From positions 864,749 through 928,748 of the forward strand of contig SCFE01000005.1 of assembly GCA_004352715.1 (NCBI GenBank): a DNA stretch of 64,000 nucleotides, in the 5' to 3' direction. The notes under the pieces are model-generated. The model saw only the letters and a list, made by a program, of their open reading frames with translations, was not told the DNA's origin and searched no databases. The stretch comes from Hofstenia miamia. Taxonomy: Eukaryota > Xenacoelomorpha > Acoela. This document shows, one piece after another, positions 34,501 to 43,990 of the stretch (positions are counted from its first letter, which is position 1; each line of letters starts with the position of its first letter). The position numbers and the translations under genes were made by a program.

Positions 34501-37500
34501 TGTCTAAAATTCAATGTTTGTTCCTGAGTTGACATTATTTGTTTGATAATGATAATGGAATCTCTTTCATTTTGTGTTTTATCCTAGGGGCATTGCTAAT
34601 TTTAGGAAATTAATCTTTATTCAACTGCTAAGGCTTCCTTTACACTTAAGGCATCGCGATGCATATTTTGGTTATGAAAGTTATCCTACTTCCTATACTA
34701 GAATTTCAAAAAAGCTAAATAGAGTTACAAATGGGAGAATTATCTATATTATGATAGCAATACAATAACTACTATTGAAGTAGCTTTCTTAAAAGTAGAA
34801 TTTTCTTATATTTACGTAAGAATTTTATATCTTTCAGCGTAAAAATCCATCACATACCATATGTTATATTTTTCCGTAATTACATATGCATATGTAAGTG
34901 GTTTCTAAGAATTGGCATGTTATGCAGCTATTGTGAGTAAGGTCAAAATTATTGATTTACAATACACAGATTGTAGCCAAAAATGCTCCCCTTAGTATGA
35001 AAAGTGATAAATTCAGAGAGTTTGTTTTCAAGACCCATGTAATTTTATGAATTCAACAAAGAAGAGTTGTATTATTAAGTTAATGTATAATGGATAAGGT
35101 AAGAAAAAAAATTTTTGGGCTAAAGAATTGTGGGCTCCTCGTTGCAAGTTATTAAATCAATGGATTTTTCAGTATGGAGATTCCTAGAAAAAGATGCCAT
35201 AACAGTTTAATATAAGACCACGAACAATGTTAGTGAATGCACTGTGCGAGTTTCTGTAATTATCCCATAGAAGATTTAAGAATGGCAACAAAGCAAAGGG
35301 CTGTTATTTAAGTAATGTCTGTCAACTCTTACAAAATACAAGAAAATTTGTGCGAAATTCCTATTTTTTGCTGTTTGGGAATTATATATTACCTAAGAGT
35401 CTATTTCTAGTAGTGATGAGCTTATTGGACCTAACCTGCTTCAAAATCGAAACTGACCTAATTTAAACCTATTAAATCCTAATGTCCATAACGTAAGGGA
35501 TGTTACAATCTACTTAAATGCAAATAGCAGTTTTAGTTATTAATATATTCTAAAATAATAACAAATTATTTTAATAAATAATTATTTTTCAGACATAAGC
35601 GAATCTGGCAACCATTTTAACATATTTTTGTTACCTAAGATGAGCTTTAACAAATACCAACTATAATAATAGTGAAATTTAGACGAAGGTCAACAGGTTG
35701 AGCCTGACTCTAAAATTAGCTGAAAGCAATCCTAAATTCAATTTCTCATTGATATTACATAGATAGAATACAGTAATAAATGTATACTGTTATCCTTTTC
35801 TATAAATTTTGTTGTTTTACGTCAGCCTATAACAACTTCAAATATGTAGTGAAGGAAAGCACTAAAGCAAAGTGCTGGTATCAAAACCATACAAAATTAA
35901 CAAGACCATAAAAAATTAATCAAACAACATGGATACCTTCAAACCTTATTCCGTGTTTGTCTTGACGTTTACCTGATTTACAAAGATTCAAACCTGATCT
36001 GAAAGCCGATACCGGATTAATCCCGATAGACCTGACTCAGAAATAATTCTTAGTTTCATATTGTAACCAAAACAGATGAATTATAGACATGTTTGTAAAA
36101 TATTAGTAAAAGCATTATTCGTTTTCCATTAGCGTTTCAAAAATAGATCCCATTGATGAAATAGAATGATATTTAAATTGGAATCAAGAAACTTCATTGG
36201 TAGAAAATTTTCTTGAAATGATTTAAGCAAAAGTAATTTAAAATGTTGCATTAAAATATTTCTTTGTTATCACTAGTTGATCTTTATTTTTGTTAGTTTA
36301 TTACAATTCCCAGGTGAAGCAAGACGGAGGCCAGCATAATGCCATGCTCAATTAACGTCCAGTGTGAGTTAATTAAGCAAACGTCATGTTAAATATCTCA
36401 TTTTAAATCCCATTTGGCAGAAATCTCATTTAGAATTTGATGGCAAATTCACCTATATTCACTGCATCAATCTTTTATAAGTAAAATGCCAAAATTTAAT
36501 TAGTGGTTCAAGTTTCATCACACCTATCAATTGCTAGTGCTTCACCAGACACAAATAGCCATTTATTGCTCATTTCAATAATATTACCGAGATATATTTT
36601 TGCTTACGCTAATACAAAATATACTAACAGTAAATCATATCTTCACTTATGGAGCAGAATCAGATTTTTTACACATTGCACATGGAAGACATCGGCAAAT
36701 AACAAATTGCAATTTTTAATTTCTACGCAATAAGTTAATTACATTCATGTTTCATTGTAATATTTTTATTACATTGTTCTTACTCTGCAAAAATATTGAG
36801 AAATTGTATACACCATAGTGCGGATTTGGCTGCATTCGCAAATGTTCACTAAATCACGTAATTTTTGGTTAAATTCACAGAAAATGACACTAGCACGGTA
36901 TGCCGAAATTTACCCAAATTTTCTACAAATTGAGTAACAAAGTTAGGCCTATTTTAAGCTGCAGGTGAAACGCTGACGATAATATAGAGCATCAACTTAA
37001 TCACAAGGGTGAATAATGTACTTGATTTCGAACCATGGTTCATGCAAACTGGAGAAAATGGAGCGCCCCACTGGTTTCACGTGATATTGAGGGTACATTC
37101 TCCTCGATGGGAATCTAAGACTATTTTGCTGTTATTTGGTGTGCGAATTACGATTAGGAATATAATGTTTATCTTTGCTCAATTTTATTTTGTATTTCCA
37201 TCAGCTGGAAATTTTGACGCAAATTTTTCCGAAATTTTTTGCATGTATTTATACAACAAAATTCGCCCTCTCGTATGCAGTGCATGATAAAAATTATACA
37301 CGTGTAAGTTCTACAATCCAACAAGTGAGCAACGTGCTTTTATTAGACGTATTTTAGATTGAAATGTATGCTTTATCGAAACACTTCGTGTAAGATATAG
37401 TACTATATTCAAATTGCTAAGCAATATATATACATGCTATGACAATTTTGTTATAGTGCTTAACGAAAACATAGATGACAACGTTAATAAAATTTCTTCA

Positions 37501-40500
37501 TTTCCAGGCATTTACCAGAAATGTTTTTAAATTTTATGCAAACTTTTTTGGGCAAATCCTTAATACAAAAACTGAATTGACTGCACACAGTGTTACTAAA
37601 ATGCAAATGAATCAATAATTTACAAAAAATCATCTTAAGAAATTGAATATATTAGGAAGTGCCTCACATTTATGTGAAATATCTGCTCATTAAAAACTTT
37701 AAATAAGCGCTTTCACATGCATTAATATTTAATATCTAGGAATACTAATACACCAAATTTTAGTTCTTGCGAAGCATTAGCACTACAAGATAATCAAGCT
37801 TGGCTGCAAATTGACGTTTTCTCTAAAGCAAGCGAGCTTTTGATGATACACAGAACACAGACAACAAAGAATTCCACAACGGCCAATAAAGCACAATTAC
37901 ACATTGCGTAATGAATGCAATAGCTCTATAATCGCTCATGCAAAATATTCCATACTGTTGTTTGAATATTGCATCCAATATTTTACATATGGTTAAAATG
38001 AATGAGTTTGAAGGTGGGGTCTTGAATATTGATCAATGGCCCTAAGTAGTAGTAACTTAATTAATTATTCGAATTAAAAGTACAAAACTTGTGAGGTTCA
38101 GGAAAATTTCTCCAAAGAATTGGACTTGAACCTATTTGGATTCTCAAAAGTTATTTCATTAATGCTTTTTTGTTACAAGTTAACTAAGGAAACGAATGAT
38201 GCATTGTAATTACAAGCCTGCATATATTCATGTGACGTTCTTATAAAAAATTTAATTAATATAATGTTACAATTTGTGCTTGCGGATTGTTCCTTCTGCA
38301 ATTGTGTATTTACAGGTTGCATCAAAAAGACAGTTCCAATCAGACTGATTTTTTGAAATAGATGCAAGAATTATTCGTGCAAGGCTCTTGATATATTCTG
38401 TATAGTGGAAAACTAGGTCAAGTTAGCCAGGCGTTGCTGCCATGTGTACCTTGTGCATGCGCGGACGGTGACTGTTGGTTTGTGGAAGACAGACAGCCAC
38501 CGTGAAAACATAACAAGACTGTTATGGTGCCCAGTTCATGAGTGCGTCTCATGGGACAGATATGTCAGAAATAATTGTCTATTCTTCTTGCCTACGGGAG
38601 AGGGCAAAAGCCATCGTTTGCTATGTCTTGTGTGAGGCAGCTTTGCTGTATCAAAGTGGTGTGTAGATTGCAGTAGACGCTCACTTAGTTACCACAATTA
38701 CTAGCCTTGGTTGGCCAAAGCTAGCGAGGCACCACCCTGTCAACTGAAGTTCGGACTTCGGCTTCACTCCGATGATCAGACCAACATTGATCAGCGCTCT
38801 GCGTGCCAGCGGTCACCAGAGAATTCTCATGATTAAATCGACATTAGTAGATACAGTTCTAGGTGTTAAGTTCAGTCCGAATAGTTCTACTCACTGTTCT
38901 GTCTGTCGACTGGTGCTGTAATCTCGACCTATCTAGTGCTGTAATCCGAAGCAACCGATTTAGTAAACGATCGTCTAAATCTGTTACCGAAGAAAATGCT
39001 TTTCACATTGTTAATGACAAGCAGAATCAATTGTCAGGACCTCCAATCACGCAAGCGTAGGAAATTTCAAATATATGTTTTTCAAAGATGTTGAGATTGT
39101 CATGTCTAAACTTGCTTAAGATCTCAGACAAAATCTTTTGGTTTATGAATTCTTATTGCCATTTTTATATTATTTATTTAAATGTTAAAATTTAGCATTT
39201 CTACATCCAATATTACTCATTATATATATTTGATTGTGTATTTCCTTATTTTACTGGATGATTATGATACATCTCCTTGTAAGCACGATCAAAAGTCAGT
39301 CAATACGCAACATAGATTCACTATTCCTTCATCAATGTAACATAATATCATACTATTAGTGCTTCTGATAGAATGCTGAAGTATTTAGAAAATGAACCAC
39401 GCTGTAAATTTGCATTTAATCTTTGTGATTAATTAGAGCAAATAACTGGCTTTTACTATACGTACACTATGATATTTTTTACAAATGAAGCTTACGTAAA
39501 TAAAAAAGTATGTTCAAATTTTGCTTAGTATGGAATATGTTCATAAGCTTACTATACAAACAGAGAGCCATCAACAAGCACTATATACTCACAGCTTCAA
39601 AATCCGAAAAGGGACCCATGCTTGTCATCACCATGTTAGACTTGACTGTTAATGGCGGACCTAAATATTTGAATTGAAAATGTAATAAATACATCTTTTA
39701 AATATCAAATTACAATTTCCTAAAAGCAATTAACCACCTCAAGGTAAAATCAAATTGACTCCTTTTGTTAAAATATTCCCACAGATTAAAATGACCACAA
39801 AGAAAACAATTAATTGGAAAAGTCCAAGTACTCCAATTTAAAAGTGTATTAATAACTCAATTGATGATGTTTATTCTTTTGTCATGATAATAGCTTTGTC
39901 GGCATCATAGATATGATGCGGCCACTTGTGCGTTGAAATTCTCTTAATGACCCACATGTATGTTGGCGAATGATGTTAATAATGCAACGTTATTTTTTGT
40001 GCACATATATTTAAGAATTAGACTATCTGAAAGGTAGCAAATGATACGAAATGATATCTTCTTTTGCTTGCAGCACTAGATAAATATTATCTACATGATA
40101 GTTAATTTTTGATCTATTAGACAGATTTTTGACAAAATTTCAGACATCAAATAATTCTTACTGTAGATGCCACATGTTTTCTGTACTTTATGCTATCTAC
40201 AATAGAATTTATTTGATTATTAGTTCGACTTTTCCCTTTTATTATCAACGCATTTATATATATATATATATTACAAATCTATATGTACATGTATATATAC
40301 ATATATTTGGGACATCTGTATATATTAGGGTTATATTTTTTATATCATTCTTTCTTAATCAAAACCATTTCTCACTTATGCTGAAACTTTTCATGTTGAT
40401 TCCAACTATTGAAATTAATTTTCATAATTCTTAAATTTATTGATGAAATTTGCTGTATAAAAAATTTGTTATTTAGGAATTTTGATTAAAAATTTATACA

Positions 40501-41266
40501 TTCATAAATTCATCGCATAGTAATGTGACAAGAATTTCAACATTTCCATAATTGAAAAACTTTTTTTCAATCAAAATGCAGTGTGATTCTGTTCAGAGAT
40601 TATATTAGAAAGTGACTCAATATGTTTTTCAAAAAAGTATCGACGAGTTTTACATATGTCTGCCTTAGGTATTGGAACATTATATCATTTATCTTTCAGC
40701 AATCCAAGAACAATTTCAATTTTAGATTTAGCCATGCTTAACAAGAAAACTGCTGCAATCCCTTTGACTTTTGAATGTAGTTGTTTGATGTTTTCTCATT
40801 CACTTGCACTCAATTTTAAACAAATTGGCTCTTGCTCCATTTTCTTTTGAATGTTTTTAGGAGGTAATTGAACCTGAAGGATTGTATTATTTCTTCCATT
40901 TTGAGAGAGTTTTAATGTTTTTGTAAGAAGCGACAAATATCCAAACTTGCAGAAAACGGAATTTCCAGCATCCTCGACATCTGAAGAAATATTACATATT
41001 TTCATTATTTACTGTAGGTTGGAATTGCGTTTCTACTTCAGAAAAATTTAGATCTGATTTAGATACTTTTGCCAATTTCAATGTTTTTTGAAATTCACAT
41101 CGTAAATTACTAAAAGGTTAAAATTTCAAAAATCTAATACTTAAGTTATAGAACTAGAGGTAATTTAAAATGCTTTTCCTGGAGCCAATTATGTATATTT
41201 ATTATAAATATCTAATTTATTAATGTAAAACAGCATATTATGCAACTTTTAGAACACCCTATATCA

Positions 41267-41304
<38 letters not shown>

Positions 41305-43631
41305 GTCGCAGCTGCCCTTACAAACAATTACTTGAACAATTTTTTATACTAGTTGAATAATGTATTCAAGGTTTTTTTGGATTTTTAATTGATTCAGATT
41401 CGCCCATAGAAAAGCTTGATATAAATTGACATCCTGGGTTATTGCTAGATATTTGTAGAAAAGTAAATGGCATATTATGGAACAATCTATAAAGGCATTT
41501 ATAACACTGTTATTAGATCACATTGCATAGCTCTCCACAGGCTTAAGCTGACAGGTAAATACCACTAGGTGATAATCAGAATGCGTTTCTCAGTTTCTTT
41601 ATTAAATTTGATCACCGTGTGTCTGTTGTTAATGCTTTGCTGTTTTCACTTACACATGTGAAATATCATTCAGAAGTGTAAGTCACGTGATTTATGAAGC
41701 TGCTATTAATTTTAAAATTATGAAACGATGTTGCAAGTTGCAAACATAACTTGCGATAGATGTTTTTGAAGGAGCTCAACATAACGTGAGCATTGTATAA
41801 TTTGACGCAATGATCACGTGTTTAATTTTTTATCAAATATATCTTTAAGTTATCTCAATAGATTTGAAGAATGGTGAAATTTTTTAAGCCATTGTAATTC
41901 ATTGAGAGCCTATTCTAAGAAAACAGTACATGTCAGGTAAATACTGAACAAATATTTGGAATATTGTCAGTAGAAATTAAATTAGAGTTGAAATTGAACA
42001 CAGTTAGAAAAAATGTATTAAACATACAAAATACTATAGTGAACCATTATTGGGTAAAGTCTCAGTTCCAGATGAATTAGTGTTTCTCCTCAAATACAAA
42101 GAAAATATATTTTATCAATGCTTTCATTCTTAGTTACGTCAAATAAATGCAGGAGCTGTCCTAGGTGTTATAAAAATGGATTTATAGAACTTCTATAGCG
42201 GAGTGCACAAACTTTGAAGAATTTTTACCTGATATTATCCTTACATAAATATTACATATAGTTACATCTAGATTAGGCGACTTCCAATTTTCTAAATAAA
42301 TTTTTAATATGTAAAATAATGTAATTTCTGCCATATAATAGGAATATTAATTGAATTCCCCAACTAAGAATAATAGCAGATCTAACATGTTGTCAATACA
42401 ATTAGAAAATAGGTGGTTGAAAATCGTGAGTTTAAGACAGGTTTGGAAGGCAGTCGCCGTGCATGTAATTATCATTTGAGAGTTTTTTAATATAAATTTG
42501 TAGCAGAATGTGGCAGTGATTTATCCATATTTTATCCGTTTGTATAATCTGTTGGTTTAGAGCAGTTCTAAATTAGTAATTTTTGAACTTAATAGGTTAT
42601 TTAGTAGAAGTTTTGTAAAGAATGAAAAAATCCTATGTAATGGGTCAGGTGGGATTGAGATGGTGCTAGGATTTATATAAGTGCATAATGCATATTTCTA
42701 TGTATGTTTGAATTGGGTTAAGTTTTACGCATTCTGCATGCGCTTATGGCATATTTGAACTTAAGTTGAATACATAAGCGTATTTCTGTGAAATGTGAGC
42801 GTGTAAAACTGTGAAATATGCATGAGAAGTGCTGTGTTATTGTTGTATTGCATTAATTCATGTTTTGACTCTGCTGTTTGTTTTTATGTTGTTGTGTTGA
42901 TGTACATTCATTCTATATTTCAAATCTCAATATACAAATTACATGTTTCTGATTATATTAAAATATTAGTAACCCGGAGAATTTCAAATTGGAATTATAA
43001 GCAATCTCGAGAAAAAAAATATAAAACATCATAAAATACGGATCTCAAAATCCTGATGGATATTGCAACTGTTTTTGCAGTAAATAAATTTGATTTTGTG
43101 TGCATAAATAGGATTTCATGATGTGCTATACAACACACCCATATGTGTTTGCAAATACATAGGATGTTCTCAGAGATGGAAAAATACGAACCCCACAACC
43201 GAATGTATCTGACTATCGAAAAACAGAAGCAAGATATATGGGAATGTGGGTATTTCACAATTGCTTAAGCATGTCTTAGTGCATATTTTTATAATTTTTT
43301 CAAAATCCAGAACTTGACGAGGGACATTAAAACCAACAGATCGGAACAAGCAAATATATTGGAACGTATACATATCATAGTTATAATTTGTTACAATTAA
43401 AGAAACTAACCTCCAAACCCTGGCCGAATATACATATCGTATTTTTTTAAAAGATTATCCAGAAGCTTCGTCATACGTTTACTTTTTTCTCTGGAAACCT
43501 CTAGTTCAGTATCATTGACAGGCGTTCTTTTAGTTCTCTTGAGCTGGCTTAGTTTTTCTACTGTTGCTTCCTCCACTATTTCATTGAGAGTTGGAGGTGT
43601 GTGATATTTTGGATACGAAGTTTCTTGCCAA
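12851..43631 (-). CDS. GABA-A-type Cys-loop chloride channel subunit (alpha/GRD-like), multi-exon, 5' incomplete
   Basis: Eight constitutive-position exons (one of them present in two alternative versions) join in phase on the minus strand and give about 450 residues. They cover the extracellular ligand-binding domain, the 15-residue Cys loop, TM1-TM4 and a short intracellular loop, with the stop right after TM4. Exon sizes from the 5' side are 221, 68, 227, 83, 129 or 132, 153, 194 and 276 bp, close to the conserved layout of animal GABA-A/RDL genes. PAR before TM2 indicates anion selectivity. EFGSFGY after the Cys loop, [12 protein letters not shown] in TM3 and NYFTKRG are alpha- or GRD-like rather than beta- or RDL-like. 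Such subunits form pentamers in the plasma membrane that open a chloride pore on GABA binding. The signal-peptide exon was not located. The exact subunit type needs a phylogeny. Confidence 0.93.
13162..13557. mobile_element. Small inverted-repeat element (MITE candidate) in intron
   Basis: Left end GACTTGTTAACGAG and right end, complemented, GACTTGTCAACGAG: 13 of 14 bases match. The inside is GC-richer than the intron, with clustered GAGCC/GAGCCG motifs near both ends. No coding content. I could not identify a target duplication. Confidence 0.5.
13558..14048. other. Receptor intron, no feature
   Basis: AT-rich intron sequence. Confidence 0.6.
14049..14242 (-). CDS. Receptor exon: TM2 and TM3
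   Basis: 194 bp, acceptor ATTTAG and donor CCA|GTAAGA, phase 0. It encodes [20 protein letters not shown], then [10 protein letters not shown] and TM3 ([18 protein letters not shown]), ending [16 protein letters not shown]. The family consensus in TM2 is TTVLTMTT; here the 8' Val is Asp (GAC). AMDW and NYFTKRG are typical of alpha-like subunits. Confidence 0.95.
14243..15756. other. Receptor intron between TM1 and TM2/3 exons
   Basis: AT-rich, with (TA)n at 14,828-14,845 and 15,706-15,737. The open frame at 15,319-15,531 on the minus strand shows no family motif. No further alternative exon was seen. Confidence 0.5.
15706..15737. repeat. (TA)n microsatellite
   Basis: Sixteen TA units. Confidence 0.95.
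15757..15909 (-). CDS. Receptor exon: TM1 to start of TM2
   Basis: 153 bp, the family's usual size, acceptor TTTTAAG and donor G|GTAATC. It encodes [19 protein letters not shown], then the TM1 segment with [19 protein letters not shown], then [11 protein letters not shown] at the mouth of TM2. PAR at positions -2' to 0' is the anion-selectivity motif. The 2' residue is Ser (codon 15,761-15,763), the position whose Ala-to-Ser change gives cyclodiene resistance in insect RDL; Ser is also normal in GRD-type subunits. Confidence 0.95.
16072..16161. repeat. 45-bp tandem duplication
   Basis: Two adjacent copies with period 45, starting TTGACGTGGATCAAATATTT, look identical over the full unit. This is a recent local duplication in the intron. 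Confidence 0.9.
16903..17902. other. Assembly gap (1000 N)
   Basis: The exactly 1000-N length suggests a placeholder of unknown true size. It starts in (TA)n (16,884-16,902) and lies in the receptor intron between alternative exon B and the TM1 exon. Confidence 0.99.
18112..18243 (-). CDS. Receptor alternative exon B (duplicate of exon A)
   Basis: 132 bp, acceptor TTTTTAG before TTGGTTATG, donor G|GTAATC, phase 1 at both ends like exon A. It encodes [16 protein letters not shown], then [11 protein letters not shown], and ends GSSG. It shares FGY, Trp, Gln-Phe and the flanking splice phases with exon A but is otherwise strongly diverged. Both lengths are multiples of three, so inclusion of both would not shift the frame but would duplicate the module. 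Mutually exclusive use is therefore the likely arrangement, though this is inferred. Confidence 0.87.
18818..18946 (-). CDS. Receptor alternative exon A (loop B-F-C region)
   Basis: 129 bp, acceptor CTATCAG before TTGGTTACG, donor G|GTAATT, phase 1 at both ends. It encodes [17 protein letters not shown], then RLAQFVLTE, and ends TIG, which joins the NYS of the TM1 exon. The position matches RDL exon 6 (SFGYTMRDIRYKW...). This region carries loop F and the start of loop C and so bears on agonist binding. It is one of two tandem versions and the one closer to the Cys-loop exon. Confidence 0.9.
19237..19319 (-). CDS. Receptor exon: Cys loop
   Basis: 83 bp, the standard size of this exon in the family. 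It encodes [21 protein letters not shown] and TVEFGS. The two cysteines are separated by exactly 13 residues, with the FPMDRQ core that defines Cys-loop receptors. The donor is T|GTAAGT, phase 1, and can join either of the two following alternative exons. Confidence 0.95.
19320..20159. other. Receptor intron, no feature
   Basis: AT-rich, ending in a mixed (CA)n(TA)n tract at about 20,118-20,139. Confidence 0.5.
20160..21960 (+). mobile_element. Old LINE reverse transcriptase fossil
   Basis: Decayed reverse transcriptase blocks occur in order on the + strand: [20 protein letters not shown] (20,718-20,780), [15 protein letters not shown] (motif of the GFR.GRST type), [10 protein letters not shown] (worn catalytic FDxVxH), CADDITSI where YADDT is expected (about 21,270), and in the last part [13 protein letters not shown] with [12 protein letters not shown]. 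Stops and shifts separate them. It lies in the large receptor intron, antisense to the gene. Compared with the LINE copies at 6.6 and 51.5 kb this is another, older family. The end abuts a (CT)n tract. Confidence 0.75.
21971..22006. repeat. (CT)n microsatellite
   Basis: Eighteen CT units directly after the LINE fossil. Confidence 0.95.
22007..23040. other. Receptor intron, no feature
   Basis: AT-rich, no credible frame. Confidence 0.5.
23041..23267 (-). CDS. Receptor exon: loops D, A and E
   Basis: 227 bp, phase 0 at the start and phase 2 at the end, with acceptor GTTTAG and donor CG|GTAAAT. It encodes 75 residues with [13 protein letters not shown] (loop D region), [12 protein letters not shown] (loop A, the WxPDTFF signature), [15 protein letters not shown] and GTITFSSR (loop E region). 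The Arg of the loop D FxRx motif is present. The preceding aromatic that lines the agonist pocket in GABA-A alpha subunits (Phe in FFRQ) is Ile here if the alignment is right. Confidence 0.93.
25348..25440. repeat. Interrupted (TA)n array
   Basis: TA runs broken by GCGC- and GCAT-containing spacers. Confidence 0.9.
26386..26422. repeat. (TA)n microsatellite
   Basis: Uninterrupted TA run. Confidence 0.95.
27190..27261. repeat. (TATG)n followed by (TA)n
   Basis: About nine tetranucleotide units (27,196-27,231) pass into a TA run that enters an assembly gap. Confidence 0.95.
27262..27404. other. Assembly gap (143 N)
   Basis: Flanked by (TA)n on both sides. Confidence 0.99.
27601..27660 (-). 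ncRNA. Hammerhead-ribozyme-like motif of Penelope element
   Basis: On the minus strand CTGACGA (27,641-27,647) is followed by a stem-loop GAGTG-AAGA-CACTC and then AAAAC. ACATT can pair with the later AATGT to form a third stem. This is the order of the hammerhead core CUGANGA, stem II, GAAA, stem III. The core G of GAAA is A here, which should impair cleavage. Hammerheads are known in the terminal regions of Penelope-like elements. Helix I pairing is not convincing in this copy. Confidence 0.5.
27686..28509 (-). pseudogene. Penelope-like polymerase C-terminus with GIY-YIG endonuclease
   Basis: The first frame (28,509-28,198) has [31 protein letters not shown] and [20 protein letters not shown], all typical of the reverse transcriptase end and connector of Penelope-like elements. 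A one-base shift near 28,200 leads to a second frame. It has a basic linker and then [20 protein letters not shown] with RISEH, the GIY-YIG nuclease core (normally CxxCxxxYIGxTxRxLxxRxxEH). The first Cys is replaced by Tyr-Lys-Cys context with only one of the two CxxC cysteines evident. After another shift, [16 protein letters not shown] and [11 protein letters not shown] read as the C-terminus, ending at TAA 27,686. Dead copy; family assignment strong. Confidence 0.85.
28509..28540. repeat. (TA)n microsatellite at Penelope 5' edge
   Basis: TA run separating the truncated coding part from a second hammerhead-like sequence. Confidence 0.95.
28541..28612 (-). ncRNA. Second hammerhead-ribozyme-like motif
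   Basis: On the minus strand CTGATGA (28,588-28,594) is followed by an AT stem (GATTTTT with AAAAATT), then GAAAACG. ACG and CGT can form stem III. CCGCAA upstream and TTGTGG downstream pair over six positions (one G-T) as helix I. This is probably the terminal region of another, mostly lost, Penelope copy upstream of the truncated one, as in the tandem arrangement usual for these elements. Confidence 0.5.
28613..30559. other. Receptor intron, no gene seen
   Basis: AT-rich; open frames here are short and lack family motifs. Confidence 0.5.
30560..30848. mobile_element. Possible MITE with AAGGTGGT termini
   Basis: TTAAGGTGGTCGGC near 30,561 and CCACCACCTTA near 30,837-30,847 are inverted with one mismatch over about 10 bases. 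Their 290-bp separation fits a MITE. Termini are short, so this is tentative. Confidence 0.3.
30849..31647. other. Receptor intron with one exon-like stretch
   Basis: An open minus-strand stretch near 31,030-31,115 follows a good acceptor (GGTTTTAG) and reads [19 protein letters not shown]. It has no recognised family and no clear donor. At 31,533 CAGTGGTTTTCAACC resembles a hAT-type terminus without partner. Confidence 0.35.
31648..33344 (+). mobile_element. Pogo-type DNA transposon, internally deleted
   Basis: Inverted termini are GGCGGTAAACTGGGTTGAAT (31,648 on) and, complemented from the right, GGTTAAACTGGGGTGAAT; both continue as TGGACAC. TA flanks both ends. Further GTCCAATTC-ACC or GGTGAATCGGAC motifs lie inside at 31,680, 32,040, 33,125 and 33,150. 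The 1.7-kb element holds only the C-terminal half of a pogo-superfamily transposase. The DNA-binding N-terminal half is missing. Confidence 0.85.
32235..33052 (+). pseudogene. Pogo-superfamily transposase, C-terminal half with Cys-rich end
   Basis: The frame 32,235-32,597 carries [20 protein letters not shown] and [20 protein letters not shown], then LKRAC. These are the second catalytic Asp (LDGHxSH) and the PPHxxHxLQPLD block with the third acidic residue of the pogo/jerky DDE family. After shifts near 32,560-32,600 and beyond come a Ser/Asn-rich linker and, at about 32,920-33,052, a Cys-rich end. This end has [25 protein letters not shown] and FNCSMSLL, resembling a PHD-like zinc-binding module. 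Stop TGA at 33,050-33,052. N-terminal helix-turn-helix and first Asp are absent, so it is inactive. Confidence 0.83.
33345..38404. other. Receptor intron, no gene seen
   Basis: AT-rich, low-complexity in places. Open frames (for example 34,199-34,429, 36,503-36,733, 37,009-37,287) lack motifs and splice context. The 35,420-36,060 part has scattered ACCTGA-type words that may be repeat remains. Confidence 0.45.
38405..39060. repeat. GC-richer island, possible solo LTR or repeat remnant
   Basis: Base composition departs clearly from the intron around it. It has many CG dinucleotides, a hairpin GAAGT-TCGG-ACTTC near 38,748, and two near copies of GTGCTGTAATC about 33 bases apart (near 38,916 and 38,937). 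Short frames exist but none with a domain. The make-up resembles a transposon terminal region; no termini were identified. Confidence 0.35.
39593..39660 (-). CDS. Receptor exon: 68-bp strand 1 exon
   Basis: Acceptor ATTTAG before GTCCGCC and donor GCT|GTGAGT. It encodes [20 protein letters not shown] and three more residues. This is the small exon that follows RPGxGG in the GABA-A family and corresponds to RDL exon 3, which is alternatively spliced in insects. The phase joins cleanly to both neighbours. I found no second copy of it in the flanking introns. Confidence 0.9.
40600..41005 (-). pseudogene. Unrecognised decayed coding sequence with in-frame TGA codons
   Basis: A minus-strand reading from ATG 41,005 stays open to a TGA at 40,796. 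It then continues in the same frame through another TGA, giving a coherent, charged sequence of about 140 residues with [23 protein letters not shown] and [14 protein letters not shown] before a final TGA. Both internal TGAs stand where Trp would fit (SASEWEN, KDKWYN), consistent with single G-to-A changes. The family is not recognised; a transposon-derived protein is possible. Confidence 0.4.
41279..41304. repeat. (TA)n microsatellite
   Basis: Uninterrupted TA run. Confidence 0.9.
43411..43631 (-). CDS. Receptor exon: N-terminal extracellular part
   Basis: 221 bp, acceptor CATTTAG before TTGGCAAG and donor G|GTTAGT. It begins with the last base of a split codon, so an upstream exon ending after two codon bases is required. 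It encodes a charged, low-hydrophobicity stretch ending in [19 protein letters not shown], the alpha-helix and start of strand 1 typical of GABA-A subunits (LLDxLLxxYDxRLRPG). Its length equals the usual size of the matching exon in vertebrate genes only approximately; the Pro/Glu-rich first half is not conserved. Confidence 0.88.
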
Positions 43632-43679
43632 CTAAATGCAATTGACTTTAAGCTTTACATATGAATAACTTGATGCATT

Positions 43680-43990
43680 TATATATATATATATTTATAT
43701 CTCCCGCTAAATGTTTTTTAAAACCTCATCTTAACAGGGTTTTCAAACATAAATCTTTGAAATTTCGCAGGATAGTGTCTCTAATTTACATAACCCCATG
43801 GTAAATATATTTAAGTTCGAGTGAATACTGCGGAAGGAATGGCCAAAAAATAAGGTTTTTGGGGAAAAAGTGCGATTCCCGCTAAATGCCTTAGAAAATT
43901 CGGATCATTTCCCGCCAAATGCAAGGTTTTTGCATTTTCCATAGCAAAAAGAGGGGAAAAAATCTAATATATATATATATATATATATAG
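43680..43990. repeat. Cassette flanked by (TA)n on both sides
   Basis: A 270-bp segment lies between TA runs at 43,680-43,695 and 43,968-43,990. It contains three copies of CCCGC(T/C)AAATG (about 43,703, 43,879 and 43,911) and has no frame. It could be a short repeat inserted into a TA microsatellite. Confidence 0.45.

Larger units (their letters stand above)
39661..43410. other. Receptor intron between first known exons
   Basis: AT-rich, with (TA)n at 40,256-40,270 and 41,279-41,304 and one decayed open frame (listed separately). No other feature. Confidence 0.45.

Noticed and set aside
36984-37290. 92-residue open frame on the + strand
   Set aside because: No recognisable family or splice signals; likely chance in the intron.
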